A stretch of 64,000 bases of DNA from an uncultured Planctomycetaceae bacterium (GCA_903896675.1 CAITYU010000377.1:25713-89712), one strand, 5' to 3'; positions 26,452 through 36,027 are shown, counted from the stretch's first letter. Program-made: numbers and translations. The notes: generated by a model from the letters alone, not told the origin.

Positions 26452-28914
26452 ATGTACCAGCGGTCTGTGCTGCGGATTGTGTCTGTCTGTCTGGCTGTTG
26501 TGTCTGTGCTGAATGCAGCGTACGGTGTCCGCTGTGCGGCTGCTGATCCTCCGAACGGTCCACTGTATGCGTGGTATCGTGATGGAGGTTTGCAGTCCGC
26601 CGGGGCTGATGTGACGGGCTGGAATTCGGCGGCGGGTGAGCATCCGGCCAGATCTCTGAATCGAGTTTTCGGTCGACCGCAACTGGTGCATGTGCAGGCG
26701 GCATTCGGCCGGTCGGAAGTGGTTCGATTCAACGGTTCTGCTGCGTTATGGCAGGCGGCGGGTTCGTGGGGCACGCTCCGGGATGCTCGCACTGTCGTGT
26801 TGTTGGCGCGGCTGCCGGCTGCCGGTGCGGGGGTGTTGTTTGACGGGAGCACGCGGCAGGGTTCGGTTCCTGTGCGCTGGGAGCAGGGTCGGTTTGGGCC
26901 CACAGTGCAGCCGGCAGCGGAGTCTGTGTCGGGGTCCGCTGATGGCGTGTGGAGGGCGACGGCATTCGTATTTCCGGCCGGGGGGACTCCGCTGGGAGGT
27001 CTGATTCTGGGGGCCAACGTTGCGACTGCCGACGGGCTGAGCTGTGATATTGCTGAGGTGCTGGTGTATCCGCGAGCGTTGTCGGCTGAGGAGTGTCGGC
27101 GGGCTGTTGACTGGCTGGCGGCGAAGTGGGGCCAGCCCTCAGATCTGCCTGCCACAGAGCAGCCACAGCGACTGACTCTGCCTGATGAACCGCGAATATT
27201 CCGCACCACGGTCAGGCGACGAGGTGACGACGGAGTGGATACGTACCGTATTCCAGGGCTGGCAACGACTCCGCGGGGCACGCTGATTGCTGTGTTTGAT
27301 GCGCGCAATCGCAGTGGTGGGGATTTGCCGGGTGATATTGATGTCGCAGTGCAGCGTTCCACGGACGGGGGGGGAACCTGGGGTTCAATGCAGCGGATTA
27401 TGGATTTCGATGCGACTGTTCCGGGATCTCAGGGCAACGGGGTGGGTGATCCGGCGGTACTTGTGGATCAGCGTACCGGGCGGATTTTCGTGGTGGCGCT
27501 GTGGTCTCTGGGGCCGCGTGCGTGGCACGGCAGCGGCCCTGGGATGACAGCTGAGCAGACCGGGCAGCTGATGCTGGTGCACAGTGATGACGATGGGGTG
27601 ACGTGGTCGCAGCCTGTCAGTATTACACCGCAGGTGAAGCAGCCGGAGTGGCGATTGTGTTTTAATGGTCCTGGGAACGGGATTCAGTTGCGGGATGGAA
27701 CTCTGGTGTTTTCTGCGCAGTACCGTGATCCGGATGGCCAGCCGCACGCATGTTTCATGGCCAGCGTGGATGGTGGGAGTCACTGGAAGATTTCACCGGC
27801 GGCGATTCCGGATGGTGTTCCGACGAGTGAAAGTGCGATAGTGGAGTTGTCGGACGGGGCTTTGCTGCTGTCGATGCGTAATGAGTCGCGATCCGGTCAG
27901 CGAGCGTGGGCGCGGTGGGAGTGGCAGGGGGCACTGTGGAGCGGCAAGTGGAGTGCGTCGTGGCTGGATCTGCCTGATCCGACGTGCATGGCCAGCGTGA
28001 TTCGCCATCCGCACGGCGAGTTGATCTTTTCGAATCCGGCGGATGCAAAGCAGAGGCAGCGGCTGACGATTCGATCCAGTGTGGACGGTGGTCGTACGTG
28101 GAGTCGGGGGCGGTTGCTGGATCCGGGTGGTGCGATGTATTCGTGTTTGACAGTACTGGCGGATGGCCGGATTGGTCTGCTGTATGAAAGTGTGGACTCA
28201 GCGGGGCTGGTGTTTGCGCGTTTTCCGCTGGACTGGGTGCAGGAGGGTGCCAGTATTCCGACGGTGCCGGAGGGGCGTTTGGAGCGGACTGGAAAGTTTG
28301 GCTGGTGGCTGGAGCGTCATGAGGCGAAGCTGCAGGAAACTCGGGCGGGTGGAGTGCAGCTGGCGTTTCTGGGTGATTCGATTACGCAGGGCTGGGAGAC
28401 AGCGGGGCGGGAATCGTGGCAGAAGTATTTTGGTGGGAAGCGAGCGGTCAATTACGGTTTTGGCGGCGACTCGACCCAGCATGTCCTGTGGCGACTGGAG
28501 CATGGAGAATTTGATGGTCTGTCGCCCGAGGCGATAGTACTGCTGATCGGGACGAACAACGTGCGGCACGGTGATTTTTCTCCTGCTGAGATAGCCGCGG
28601 GGATTGAACAGATTGTGCGTGTGCTGGGAGACAAGTGTCCGCGTTCGCGGGTGCTTTTGCTGGGGTTGCTGCCGCGCGGCGCGGATCCGGCGGATCGTTT
28701 GCGGCAGAAATGTGAAGCTGTGAATGCACTGTTGCCAAAGCTGGCGGATGGTGATCGAGTGCAGTATGTGAATGTCAATTCGGCGTTGCTGGAGGACGAT
28801 GGCAGCTTATCCGAAACAATTGCTCCGGATCGGCTGCATTTAAGTGCTGCCGGTTATGAACGCCTTGGGCGGGTGATTGCGGAAAACCTGCGGGCAGGGG
28901 TTACGAAACGCTGA
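26452..28914 (+). CDS. exported LamG-like / exo-sialidase (BNR) / SGNH-GDSL esterase fusion
   Basis: 'TYRIPGLATTPRGTLIAVFDAR' (FRIP-like), four Asp-boxes (STDGGGTW, SDDDGVTW, SVDGGSHW, SVDGGRTW); C-terminal 'AFLGDSITQGW', 'GFGGDS', 'LLIGTNN', 'DRLHLSAAGY'. Confidence 0.87.
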   Translation: MYQRSVLRIVSVCLAVVSVLNAAYGVRCAAADPPNGPLYAWYRDGGLQSAGADVTGWNSAAGEHPARSLNRVFGRPQLVHVQAAFGRSEVVRFNGSAALWQAAGSWGTLRDARTVVLLARLPAAGAGVLFDGSTRQGSVPVRWEQGRFGPTVQPAAESVSGSADGVWRATAFVFPAGGTPLGGLILGANVATADGLSCDIAEVLVYPRALSAEECRRAVDWLAAKWGQPSDLPATEQPQRLTLPDEPRIFRTTVRRRGDDGVDTYRIPGLATTPRGTLIAVFDARNRSGGDLPGDIDVAVQRSTDGGGTWGSMQRIMDFDATVPGSQGNGVGDPAVLVDQRTGRIFVVALWSLGPRAWHGSGPGMTAEQTGQLMLVHSDDDGVTWSQPVSITPQVKQPEWRLCFNGPGNGIQLRDGTLVFSAQYRDPDGQPHACFMASVDGGSHWKISPAAIPDGVPTSESAIVELSDGALLLSMRNESRSGQRAWARWEWQGALWSGKWSASWLDLPDPTCMASVIRHPHGELIFSNPADAKQRQRLTIRSSVDGGRTWSRGRLLDPGGAMYSCLTVLADGRIGLLYESVDSAGLVFARFPLDWVQEGASIPTVPEGRLERTGKFGWWLERHEAKLQETRAGGVQLAFLGDSITQGWETAGRESWQKYFGGKRAVNYGFGGDSTQHVLWRLEHGEFDGLSPEAIVLLIGTNNVRHGDFSPAEIAAGIEQIVRVLGDKCPRSRVLLLGLLPRGADPADRLRQKCEAVNALLPKLADGDRVQYVNVNSALLEDDGSLSETIAPDRLHLSAAGYERLGRVIAENLRAGVTKR

Positions 28915-28920
28915 TGGTTT

Positions 28921-29050
28921 TCAGTTGTCAGTGTTCAGTGTTCAGTGTTCAGTGTTCAGTGTTCAGTGTTCAGTGTTCAGTGTTCAGTGTTCAGTGGGCA
29001 GTGTTCAGTGTTCAGTGTTCAGTGGGCAGTGGGCAGTGGGCAGTGGGCAG
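28921..29050. repeat. 7-bp tandem repeat array, consensus TCAGTGT with (T/G)CAGTGG variants, about 18.6 copies
   Basis: Direct reading: tcagttg (tcagtgt)9 tcagtgg gcagtgt (tcagtgt)2 tcagtgg (gcagtgg)3 gcag. Confidence 0.97.
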
Positions 29051-29175
29051 GTTTTGGGCGAGAGTGACTTGCGGAAAAAACTTTTAGGCAGGGGCAGTCT
29101 GCTGATTCGCACGGTTGTTCGGTGGCAACGGTTGGTGTTGGTTGCGGGACTCGGTAATTTCAGGAGTATCTGCTG

Positions 29176-30198
29176 ATGGCACCGGGATCAGGTCTGAAAA
29201 CAGCGTTTTTCAGTGCGAAGGCGTACGATCGTCAGTCTTTTTCAGCGGTCCTTGGTCAGCCGCAGTTTTCCGGATTGGAAATGGTGTGGCTGGAGGCTCG
29301 CTTGAACGCCGAGACGGCGGTGCTGGCGACCGGTTGTACGGCGGTGTGTGCCTTTGTCAATGATGATCTGTCGGCATCAGTGGTGGAACGACTGCATGCA
29401 CTGGGTGTGAGCATGCTGGCGCTGCGTTCGGCCGGGTTCAATCATGTGGATCTGGCGACCTGCCGGAGACTGGGCCTCGCTGTCGCTCGTGTGCCCGCGT
29501 ATTCGCCTTATGCGGTCGCGGAGCACACTGCCTGTCTGCTGCTGACTCTGAATCGGCATGTGCATCGGGCATGGCAGCGAGTGCGCGACCTGAACTTTTC
29601 GCTGGATGGATTGACTGGTTTTGATGTGCACGGAAAGACCGTCGGCGTGATAGGTACCGGTCGCATTGGTACGGTCTTCGCGCGGATTATGACGGGCTTT
29701 GGTGCGAGGGTGCTGGCATACGATCCGCAGCCTTCCGCAGAAGTGCAGAGCATGGCGGGTGTGAGTCTGACGGCGCTGGAGGATCTGATCGTGCAGTCCG
29801 ATATCATTTCGCTGCACTGTCCGCTGACCGAGCAGACCAGACACCTGATCAATGCGGATCGTCTGTCCCGTATGAAGCCAGGGGTTATTCTGCTGAATAC
29901 CAGTCGCGGGCGACTGGTTGATACGAAAGCGCTGATTCAGGGGTTGAAAGCCGGTCGGATTGGCGGTGCCGGTCTGGATGTCTACGAGGAAGAGGAAGGG
30001 ATTTTCTTTGCGGATTGTTCCGAGAGTGGCCTGCAGGACGACGTGCTCGCGCGACTGCTGACCTTTCCGAACGTCCTGATCACCTCGCATCAGGCGTTTC
30101 TGACTCACGAAGCACTGCACAACATCGCTGCAAGGACTCTGCAGAGCCTGCTGGAATTCGGTGCGGGGAAGATATCCGCTGAAGCACAGCTGGTCTGA
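29176..30198 (+). CDS. D-2-hydroxyacid dehydrogenase (D-lactate dehydrogenase-like)
   Basis: 'RSAGFNHVDLATCRRLGLAVARVPAYSPYAVAEHTACLLLTLNR', 'GKTVGVIGTGRIGTVFARI', 'LDVYEEEEGIFF'. Confidence 0.9.
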   Translation: MAPGSGLKTAFFSAKAYDRQSFSAVLGQPQFSGLEMVWLEARLNAETAVLATGCTAVCAFVNDDLSASVVERLHALGVSMLALRSAGFNHVDLATCRRLGLAVARVPAYSPYAVAEHTACLLLTLNRHVHRAWQRVRDLNFSLDGLTGFDVHGKTVGVIGTGRIGTVFARIMTGFGARVLAYDPQPSAEVQSMAGVSLTALEDLIVQSDIISLHCPLTEQTRHLINADRLSRMKPGVILLNTSRGRLVDTKALIQGLKAGRIGGAGLDVYEEEEGIFFADCSESGLQDDVLARLLTFPNVLITSHQAFLTHEALHNIAARTLQSLLEFGAGKISAEAQLV

Positions 30199-30229
30199 CG
30201 TATGCCGGCGACCGGTATGGCCGGCCGGA

Positions 30230-31285
30230 TCAGCGGCGATCAAGAGTCAGCAGGCCTGTGATTGTCAGGCAGATGCCGGCCGTGGCGGTCCATGACAGTT
30301 GCTCGCCAAACAGCGTAACGGCACCGACAGCACACATTGCATTCTGCGATGCGTTGATGACATTGGCGCGACTGATGGTCAGGAATCGCATGGCGTGAGT
30401 GATAGCGAAGAATCCGATGGCGTTGAACGTCCCGGCAATCGCAATTGTTGCCCAGTCCTCGGGACTGGTGGACGAGATTTCAGACAGTGGCAGCAGCAAC
30501 AGGCTGCCTGGAACAAGAATCAGAAAGCCTGCGGAGCTGAACAGGAACAGGGTGGCAGCGACCGGCATGTGAGAACGGACAGCTTTGCGGATGTAAACGC
30601 CCGTAATACCGTAACACAGTCCGGAAATGATTGAGAGCAGTACGCCGATTGCGACACCGGGACCAGCGGATGAGTCGAGAGCGGTGGGCTGAATATTGGG
30701 CTCCACTTGCGCGATTTCGTCTGTGATGTCGGCCGGAGTGACCGGGGCAGTGGACCGCGAACTGGCTCCGGAAGACAGAAACACGATCGCAGCCACCATC
30801 AGACCCATGCTGATGGCGGAGCGGACGGAGACCTGATCACCCAGCACAATACGGCCCACGACAGCCCCGCTGCAGATGATGGACGCGAAGCAGATGGGGA
30901 CCGACACCGCCAGTCCGATGACTCGCAGCGACATCTGGAATGGCAGATTTCCGCCCAGTTGGTTGAAAATTGCGGCGACCGCAATCGGCCAGACAAAGCT
31001 CCATTCGGCGAAGGAGTGCAGGCCGTTGAATCTGCGCCACGCGATCAGCGTGACAGCAATGAAGAACGTAGGAAACGCTTTGGTGCCAGCCACCCACATG
31101 TCCCAGCCGGTTCCCCCATCCGTACGGGCCAGTTGACGCAGGGCCATATTGGCGATTGAGTAGGCAGCGGCGGCAAACAACCCCAGCAGCATCATGCGTC
31201 CCGTGACCGGCAGAGCGGCTGTCAAGGCCGGCTGAGCAGGTGCGGGTTTGGGTGCGATTGAGTGGGACTGATCAGATTGAGACAT
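30230..31285 (-). CDS. EamA/DMT-family transporter
   Basis: Ten-TM-like pattern; 'MRFLTISRANVINASQNAMCAVGAVTLFGEQLSWTATAGICLTITGLLTLDRR'. Confidence 0.75.
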   Translation of the reverse strand: MSQSDQSHSIAPKPAPAQPALTAALPVTGRMMLLGLFAAAAYSIANMALRQLARTDGGTGWDMWVAGTKAFPTFFIAVTLIAWRRFNGLHSFAEWSFVWPIAVAAIFNQLGGNLPFQMSLRVIGLAVSVPICFASIICSGAVVGRIVLGDQVSVRSAISMGLMVAAIVFLSSGASSRSTAPVTPADITDEIAQVEPNIQPTALDSSAGPGVAIGVLLSIISGLCYGITGVYIRKAVRSHMPVAATLFLFSSAGFLILVPGSLLLLPLSEISSTSPEDWATIAIAGTFNAIGFFAITHAMRFLTISRANVINASQNAMCAVGAVTLFGEQLSWTATAGICLTITGLLTLDRR

Positions 31286-31539
31286 AAAAGGACGCCGGGG
31301 AAAAGGCGGTTGGGTGCCGTAAACCGACTTTGTTTGAGTGAAAGCCCAGTGTTTTGATGTTATGGGGCCGGGCTGAAGCTGCGGCTACGGTTTTGTCCAT
31401 GAAATCATCAGCGGGGCAGGGCCAACGAGGCATGGGACGGGGAATGGGCCGAAGTCTATCGACTTGCCGGTCTGAGGCGAAAAGAAGTTTTCCGGATTCG
31501 CGGAGTTTCCGGATCTTGCCTGCGGCAGGTTTTGGTGTT

Positions 31540-31567
31540 GGCATTCGGGTGTCACCTCCCGAATGCC
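31540..31567. other. strong hairpin in intergenic region between glmM and the EamA transporter
   Basis: Perfect GGCATTCGGG-tgtcacct-CCCGAATGCC, flanks partly extend the stem; no adjacent T-run. Confidence 0.6.
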
Positions 31568-31673
31568 ACCATCCGCCTCCACTGTTGCCTGGGCTGCAGG
31601 CCGGGCACATGCCATTGCCCGCTGACCTTACCGCAATTGCCCGGCGGGCCGGCATCCTCCGGATTCTGCCTCT

Positions 31674-33023
31674 TCAGGACACCGCCTGGCGAACCACCTG
31701 CATGGCACGGTCAATCAGGCTGACAGCATCCGCTGTTTCCGGAGCTTCGGCAATGATGCGTATGATGGGTTCCGTATTGCTGGCTCGCACCTGCACCCAC
31801 CGGTCGCTCCAGTCCAGTCGCAGTCCGTCACCTTCCCGAGCTTCTGCGTCAGGAAAAGCGTCCCGCAGCGCTGTGCAGGCGGCGTCCACTTTGCTGGCTG
31901 GGCACTCAATCCGGTCCTTCACGATGGTGTAGAATGGCAGCGAATCGGCCCACTGTGACAGTCGCCGTTTTCCGGCTGCAAGGCCGGCCAGCACGTAGGC
32001 CATCGAAACGAGGCTGTCCCGGACATAGCCGATTCGCGGCTCAATCACTCCACCATTGCCTTCCCCACCCAGCACTGCCTGCACTGCTCGCATTTTCGCG
32101 CACACGTGAGCTTCGCCGACGTGGCTGCGGTGAAACTGACAACCGTGTCTGGCTGCGATGTCAGCAGTGACTCGACTGGTAGACCCGTTCACCACGAATG
32201 GCCCTTTGAGTTTTTCGAGAACAAAGTCGGCGGCCAGCGCCAGCGTCAGTTCTTCGCCGATGTAACGCCCTGTTTCATCCACAATAGCCAGTCGATCGGC
32301 GTCGGGGTCCTGAGCAAAGCCGGCATCGGCCGAGTGTTTCACAACGGCTCGGCACAGATCCCCCAGGTTCTTCTCCACGGGTTCCGGAATATGTTCGAAG
32401 CGACCGTCGGGTGTACCACCCAGAACCACCACTTCGCAGCCCAGAGCCTGCAGCAGCTGCGGACCGCAGACTGCTCCCGAACCATGATTGCAGTCCAGCA
32501 CGACTTTGAATCGGCATCGGCGAATGGCTTCCACGTTGACCAGTGACAGCACTTTGTCGATGTGCACCTGAGCCGGATTCTGCAGCGTGACCACACTGCC
32601 CAGACCCGCCCAGTCGCGCCAGGTGATGCTGTCCTGTTCCAGGACCTGCAGTAACTGCTGACCCAGATCACGGTTGAAGACCGATCCATCGGGGGCAAAG
32701 GGTTTCAGGCCGTTCCATTCGATCGGGTTGTGACTGGCTGTAATCTGCAGACCGCCGGCGGCTTTGTGATGCTGTACCAGGACGCCGCAGGTTGGAGTTG
32801 TGCAGACGCCGGCATCCAGAACTTCGCACCCCGTGGCCAGCAGGCCGGACACGACGGCGTGGTGCAGCATCGGGCCGGTTGACCGACCGTCTCGGGCCAG
32901 TACGACTTTACCACCACAGAACATGGTTCCCAGAGCGGCAGCGAAACGGCTGGTGTAGACCGGATCAAGCCCATCGCCGATGACTCCGCGGAGCCCTGAA
33001 ATGCTGAGAATACGCGTGGCCAT
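31674..33023 (-). CDS. glmM: phosphoglucosamine mutase
   Basis: 'LARDGRSTGPMLHHAVVSGLLATGCEVLDAGVCTTPTCGVLVQHHKAAGGLQITASHNPIEWNGLK', 'DPDADRLAIVDE'. Confidence 0.9.
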   Translation of the reverse strand: MATRILSISGLRGVIGDGLDPVYTSRFAAALGTMFCGGKVVLARDGRSTGPMLHHAVVSGLLATGCEVLDAGVCTTPTCGVLVQHHKAAGGLQITASHNPIEWNGLKPFAPDGSVFNRDLGQQLLQVLEQDSITWRDWAGLGSVVTLQNPAQVHIDKVLSLVNVEAIRRCRFKVVLDCNHGSGAVCGPQLLQALGCEVVVLGGTPDGRFEHIPEPVEKNLGDLCRAVVKHSADAGFAQDPDADRLAIVDETGRYIGEELTLALAADFVLEKLKGPFVVNGSTSRVTADIAARHGCQFHRSHVGEAHVCAKMRAVQAVLGGEGNGGVIEPRIGYVRDSLVSMAYVLAGLAAGKRRLSQWADSLPFYTIVKDRIECPASKVDAACTALRDAFPDAEAREGDGLRLDWSDRWVQVRASNTEPIIRIIAEAPETADAVSLIDRAMQVVRQAVS

Positions 33024-33055
33024 GGCGGACTGCTTCCTGTGGCAGGAAAGGGATG

Positions 33056-33067
33056 ACTGACGTCAGT
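33056..33067. promoter_or_regulatory. 12-bp perfect palindrome ACTGACGTCAGT upstream of glmM
   Basis: Exact self-complement, 33 bp upstream of the glmM start codon. Confidence 0.4.
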
Positions 33068-33286
33068 GACAAAGGTTGTCCGGGGAGTGAAACCGAGTCT
33101 GGTTGGTTGCCGACACCAGTGTTTTTCAGGGGTGCGGTGGATCACGCGCGGGGGCTGAGGCCCACGCTGCTTTTTTCGACTGTGGTGTTATCACTGCAGC
33201 GAATTCTAGGTGTTCTTTGAAAACGGCTCGAGAGGAAGCTGCAGGAAATTCCGCGGCTCTATGGCGTCAACCGGCAGAAAATGCCG

Positions 33287-34096
33287 CTACCAGTGCATGA
33301 CCGTGCCACCGTCCACGTTGATTGTCTGTCCGGTGATCTCGGACGCCCGGCGACTGCAGAGGAATACGATCAGATCGGCCACATCTTCCGGCTGTTGCCA
33401 GCGTCCCAGCGGAACGACGTGGCGGATTTTCCGGTCTGCCCATTCTTCGTACGTGAGTTGATCAGCGGGCTGCTGCTGCTGATTCCATGCGGCCCAGACG
33501 GAGCGATTGAGCGGCGTTTTCACCATACCGGGGCACACCGAGTTGACTCGTACATTATGCGGTGCGAGATCCTTTGCCATGACCTGTGCAAAATTGATAT
33601 TGGCCGCTTTGCTGGCGCTGTAAGGGGGATCTGTGGGGGACCCCATCTGGCCGGCGACACTGGCCAGAAAGACCATGGCCCCGGATTTCTGAGCGGCCAT
33701 CGCAGGGCCTGCTGCATGGGCTACGTGAGTCATACCCAGAATGTTCACCTCCAGCACTCGCTGCCACGCTGAGATTGGCACATTGGTGTAGGGAAATCCG
33801 TAAGCTCCGGAACCCGCGGCTGCGCAGTGGACGAGAATGCTGACGGGACCAAACTGTTGAACGGTCTGATCCCATGCGTTCTGCACAGCGGCGGCATCAC
33901 AGACATCGACGTGCAGGAAGGGCAGCGTCGCAGCGGGAGCTGATGGTTCGGGCGGCCGCAGATCCCAGAGGACAGGGCGGGCGAGTTCTGCATTCAGCAG
34001 CGTGGCTACGGCAGCACCGATGCCACTTGAGCCACCAGTGACGACAGCGGTTTGACCGGCGATACCAAGATCCATGCAAGTGTTCCGGGAAGTCAT
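33287..34096 (-). CDS. short-chain dehydrogenase/reductase
   Basis: 'GQTAVVTGGSSGIGAAVA', 'YSASKAANINFAQVMAKDLAPHNVRVNSVCPGMVKTPLN'. Confidence 0.9.
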   Translation of the reverse strand: MTSRNTCMDLGIAGQTAVVTGGSSGIGAAVATLLNAELARPVLWDLRPPEPSAPAATLPFLHVDVCDAAAVQNAWDQTVQQFGPVSILVHCAAAGSGAYGFPYTNVPISAWQRVLEVNILGMTHVAHAAGPAMAAQKSGAMVFLASVAGQMGSPTDPPYSASKAANINFAQVMAKDLAPHNVRVNSVCPGMVKTPLNRSVWAAWNQQQQPADQLTYEEWADRKIRHVVPLGRWQQPEDVADLIVFLCSRRASEITGQTINVDGGTVMHW

Positions 34097-34392
34097 GAGC
34101 GAGGCAAAACATAAATTCTAACAACGGGCGGATATCAGTTACCAGTTGCCGGCGTTGTCAGCGGGACGGCGCCAGGCGCCGGTGTGTCTGCGGCGGTGCA
34201 GTGCGCTGTGTTGAAACAGTAACCCGCTGGCTGGCACCTGCGGCTCATGGGGGTGCGTCAGGCTTGTCCGGGCAGCTGCGTTTCATCAGGCATGGACTGG
34301 AGTTTCCCTCTGCTGGCAGTTACTCTGCTGATGCTGCAGCATCGGCCCGTGGATATTGACGGTTTCAGGAATTTCCTTTTCAGGAAACAGCG

Positions 34393-34803
34393 ATGGAAGT
34401 GACCGATTCTTATCAGCTTCATCTGCTTGAGAAGCAGTTTGTCGCTCACAAGGCTGCGGTATCGAATCGAACTCGTGACGAGATTGATCTGGCACGTGAT
34501 GTTGCTGACCGCCTCAATGCGCTCGAATACAATATGTCACGATTGCTGCTGATAGTACAGACCCTGGGCCAAATCTGCCGCAGCAAGGACATCTTCAGCG
34601 AAGCAGAATTTGATGCACTGATGCGAGCACTTGATCTTTCGGATGGGCAGGCAGACGGCGTACTCAACCCGAACTCTGTCCCAGGTATGCAGTCCGCACC
34701 ACAGCCAGCGAGCGTGCTTTCGTTCCTGCAGCGGGCCGAGAAAACGGTTGCCAGCCCCGCCGATCCCAGCACATTTCTCGCACAGTTGGAGCAGCAGGGG
34801 TGA
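34393..34803 (+). CDS. conserved-looking hypothetical protein (136 aa)
   Basis: ATG with upstream AGGAAACAG; helical 'NRTRDEIDLARDVADRLNALEYNMSRLLLIVQTL'. Confidence 0.6.
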   Translation: MEVTDSYQLHLLEKQFVAHKAAVSNRTRDEIDLARDVADRLNALEYNMSRLLLIVQTLGQICRSKDIFSEAEFDALMRALDLSDGQADGVLNPNSVPGMQSAPQPASVLSFLQRAEKTVASPADPSTFLAQLEQQG

Positions 34804-34920
34804 CAGGTGACAGGTGACGGGGGCGTGTTCAGAATCGCTGCGGGGCTGATTCAGCGGGCCGAGGTGGGGAGCACCGGGTAGTGGGGATCGATGTGTTTTT
34901 TGGGGGGGAGTGGCAGGGTG

Positions 34921-36027
34921 ATGACATTCAGCAGACGCAGTTTTCTTTCAACAGCAGCGGTGGCGGTGACGTCGGGTGCGTGTGGTGGTCGGCTGGCAGC
35001 GGATGAGCCGGCGTTGACGTGGGCGGATGTTCGTGACTGGGGGCTTGAGGGGCGAGCGTTCAGCGACACTGAAAAATATTTTGATCGGCTGCCTGCGCGG
35101 GCGAAGGGAGTGGTGCGGGATGCGGTTTGGAATCTGAGCCGGCATTCAGCGGGGATGCTGGTGCAGTTCAAAACGGATGCGACGGAGATTCATGCGGATT
35201 ATGCGGTGACGTCAGAAAATCTGGCGATGCCGCATATGCCGGCGACGGGGGTCAGTGGTCTGGATCTGTATGCTCGTGATACGGATGGTATGTGGAAGTG
35301 GGTGGCGGTGGTGGCACCGAAGTCACAGGCCGTGAAAACACGGATTGTCAGCGGGATTCGGCCTGGTGAGCGTGACTATGCGATTTATCTGCCGCTGTAT
35401 AACGGGACTGAGCATTTGCGTGTGGGGGTACCGACCGGGGCCACGTTTATTCCGACTGCTCCGCGGCAGCAGCGTCCGATTGTGTTTTACGGCACCTCGA
35501 TTACTCATGGAGCCTGTGCTTCTCGACCGGGCATGCCGCATCCGGCGATTCTTGGTCGTCGGCTGAATTGTCCGGTGATCAATCTGGGATTCAGCGGGAA
35601 TGGTCGGATGGAGCTGGAGGTTGGTCAGTTTCTGGCGGAGCTTGATGCGGCGGCATTTGTGATTGACTGTCTGCCGAACATGGCGGCGGACGATGTGACC
35701 GCTAAGGCTCAGCCTTTGGTCCGTCAGTTGCGTCGTGCGCACCCGCAGACTCCGATTGTACTGGTTGAGGATCGCAGTTATTCGGGGAGCTGGCTGCTGG
35801 ACGGTCAGCGGGAGCGTAATGCGGGCAGTCGGGCGGCGTTGCAGGCGGAATATCAGAAGTTGCGTGATGGGGGAGTGACGGGTCTGCATTATGTGGAGGG
35901 TGAGAGTCTGCTGGGGGCGGATCGTGATGATACGACGGATGGATCACATCCGTCAGATCTGGGATTTCAGCGGCACGCTGACGCGATGGAACCGGTGTTG
36001 CGGGTGGCGCTGGAGTTGGAGCGGTGA
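34921..36027 (+). CDS. SGNH/GDSL hydrolase, exported
   Basis: 'MTFSRRSFLSTAAVAVTSGACGGRLAA' Tat/lipobox-like; 'FYGTSITHGACASRPGMPHPAILGRRLNCPVINLGFSGNGRME'; 'DGSHPSDLGFQRHA'. Confidence 0.85.
   Translation: MTFSRRSFLSTAAVAVTSGACGGRLAADEPALTWADVRDWGLEGRAFSDTEKYFDRLPARAKGVVRDAVWNLSRHSAGMLVQFKTDATEIHADYAVTSENLAMPHMPATGVSGLDLYARDTDGMWKWVAVVAPKSQAVKTRIVSGIRPGERDYAIYLPLYNGTEHLRVGVPTGATFIPTAPRQQRPIVFYGTSITHGACASRPGMPHPAILGRRLNCPVINLGFSGNGRMELEVGQFLAELDAAAFVIDCLPNMAADDVTAKAQPLVRQLRRAHPQTPIVLVEDRSYSGSWLLDGQRERNAGSRAALQAEYQKLRDGGVTGLHYVEGESLLGADRDDTTDGSHPSDLGFQRHADAMEPVLRVALELER

Noticed and set aside
25159-26691. 510-aa minus-strand ORF (and other long antisense ORFs such as 18164-19123, 20564-21430, 39385-40584 and 60479-61693)
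   Set aside because: Arg/Gln/His/Thr-rich shadow translations opposite well-supported genes.
28877-29176. ORF of 99 aa with SVFSVQC repeats
   Set aside because: Produced by translating the 7-bp tandem array (21-nt period = 7 codons); no independent coding evidence.
31272-31655. 127-aa minus-strand ORF in the glmM/EamA spacer
   Set aside because: Ends inside the EamA gene start, has unbiased composition and contains strong hairpins; more likely non-coding or a repeat.
34167-34181. CGGCGCC-A-GGCGCCG palindrome
   Set aside because: Short GC-rich palindrome in a spacer, no flanking T-run or second copy; not enough to call a site.
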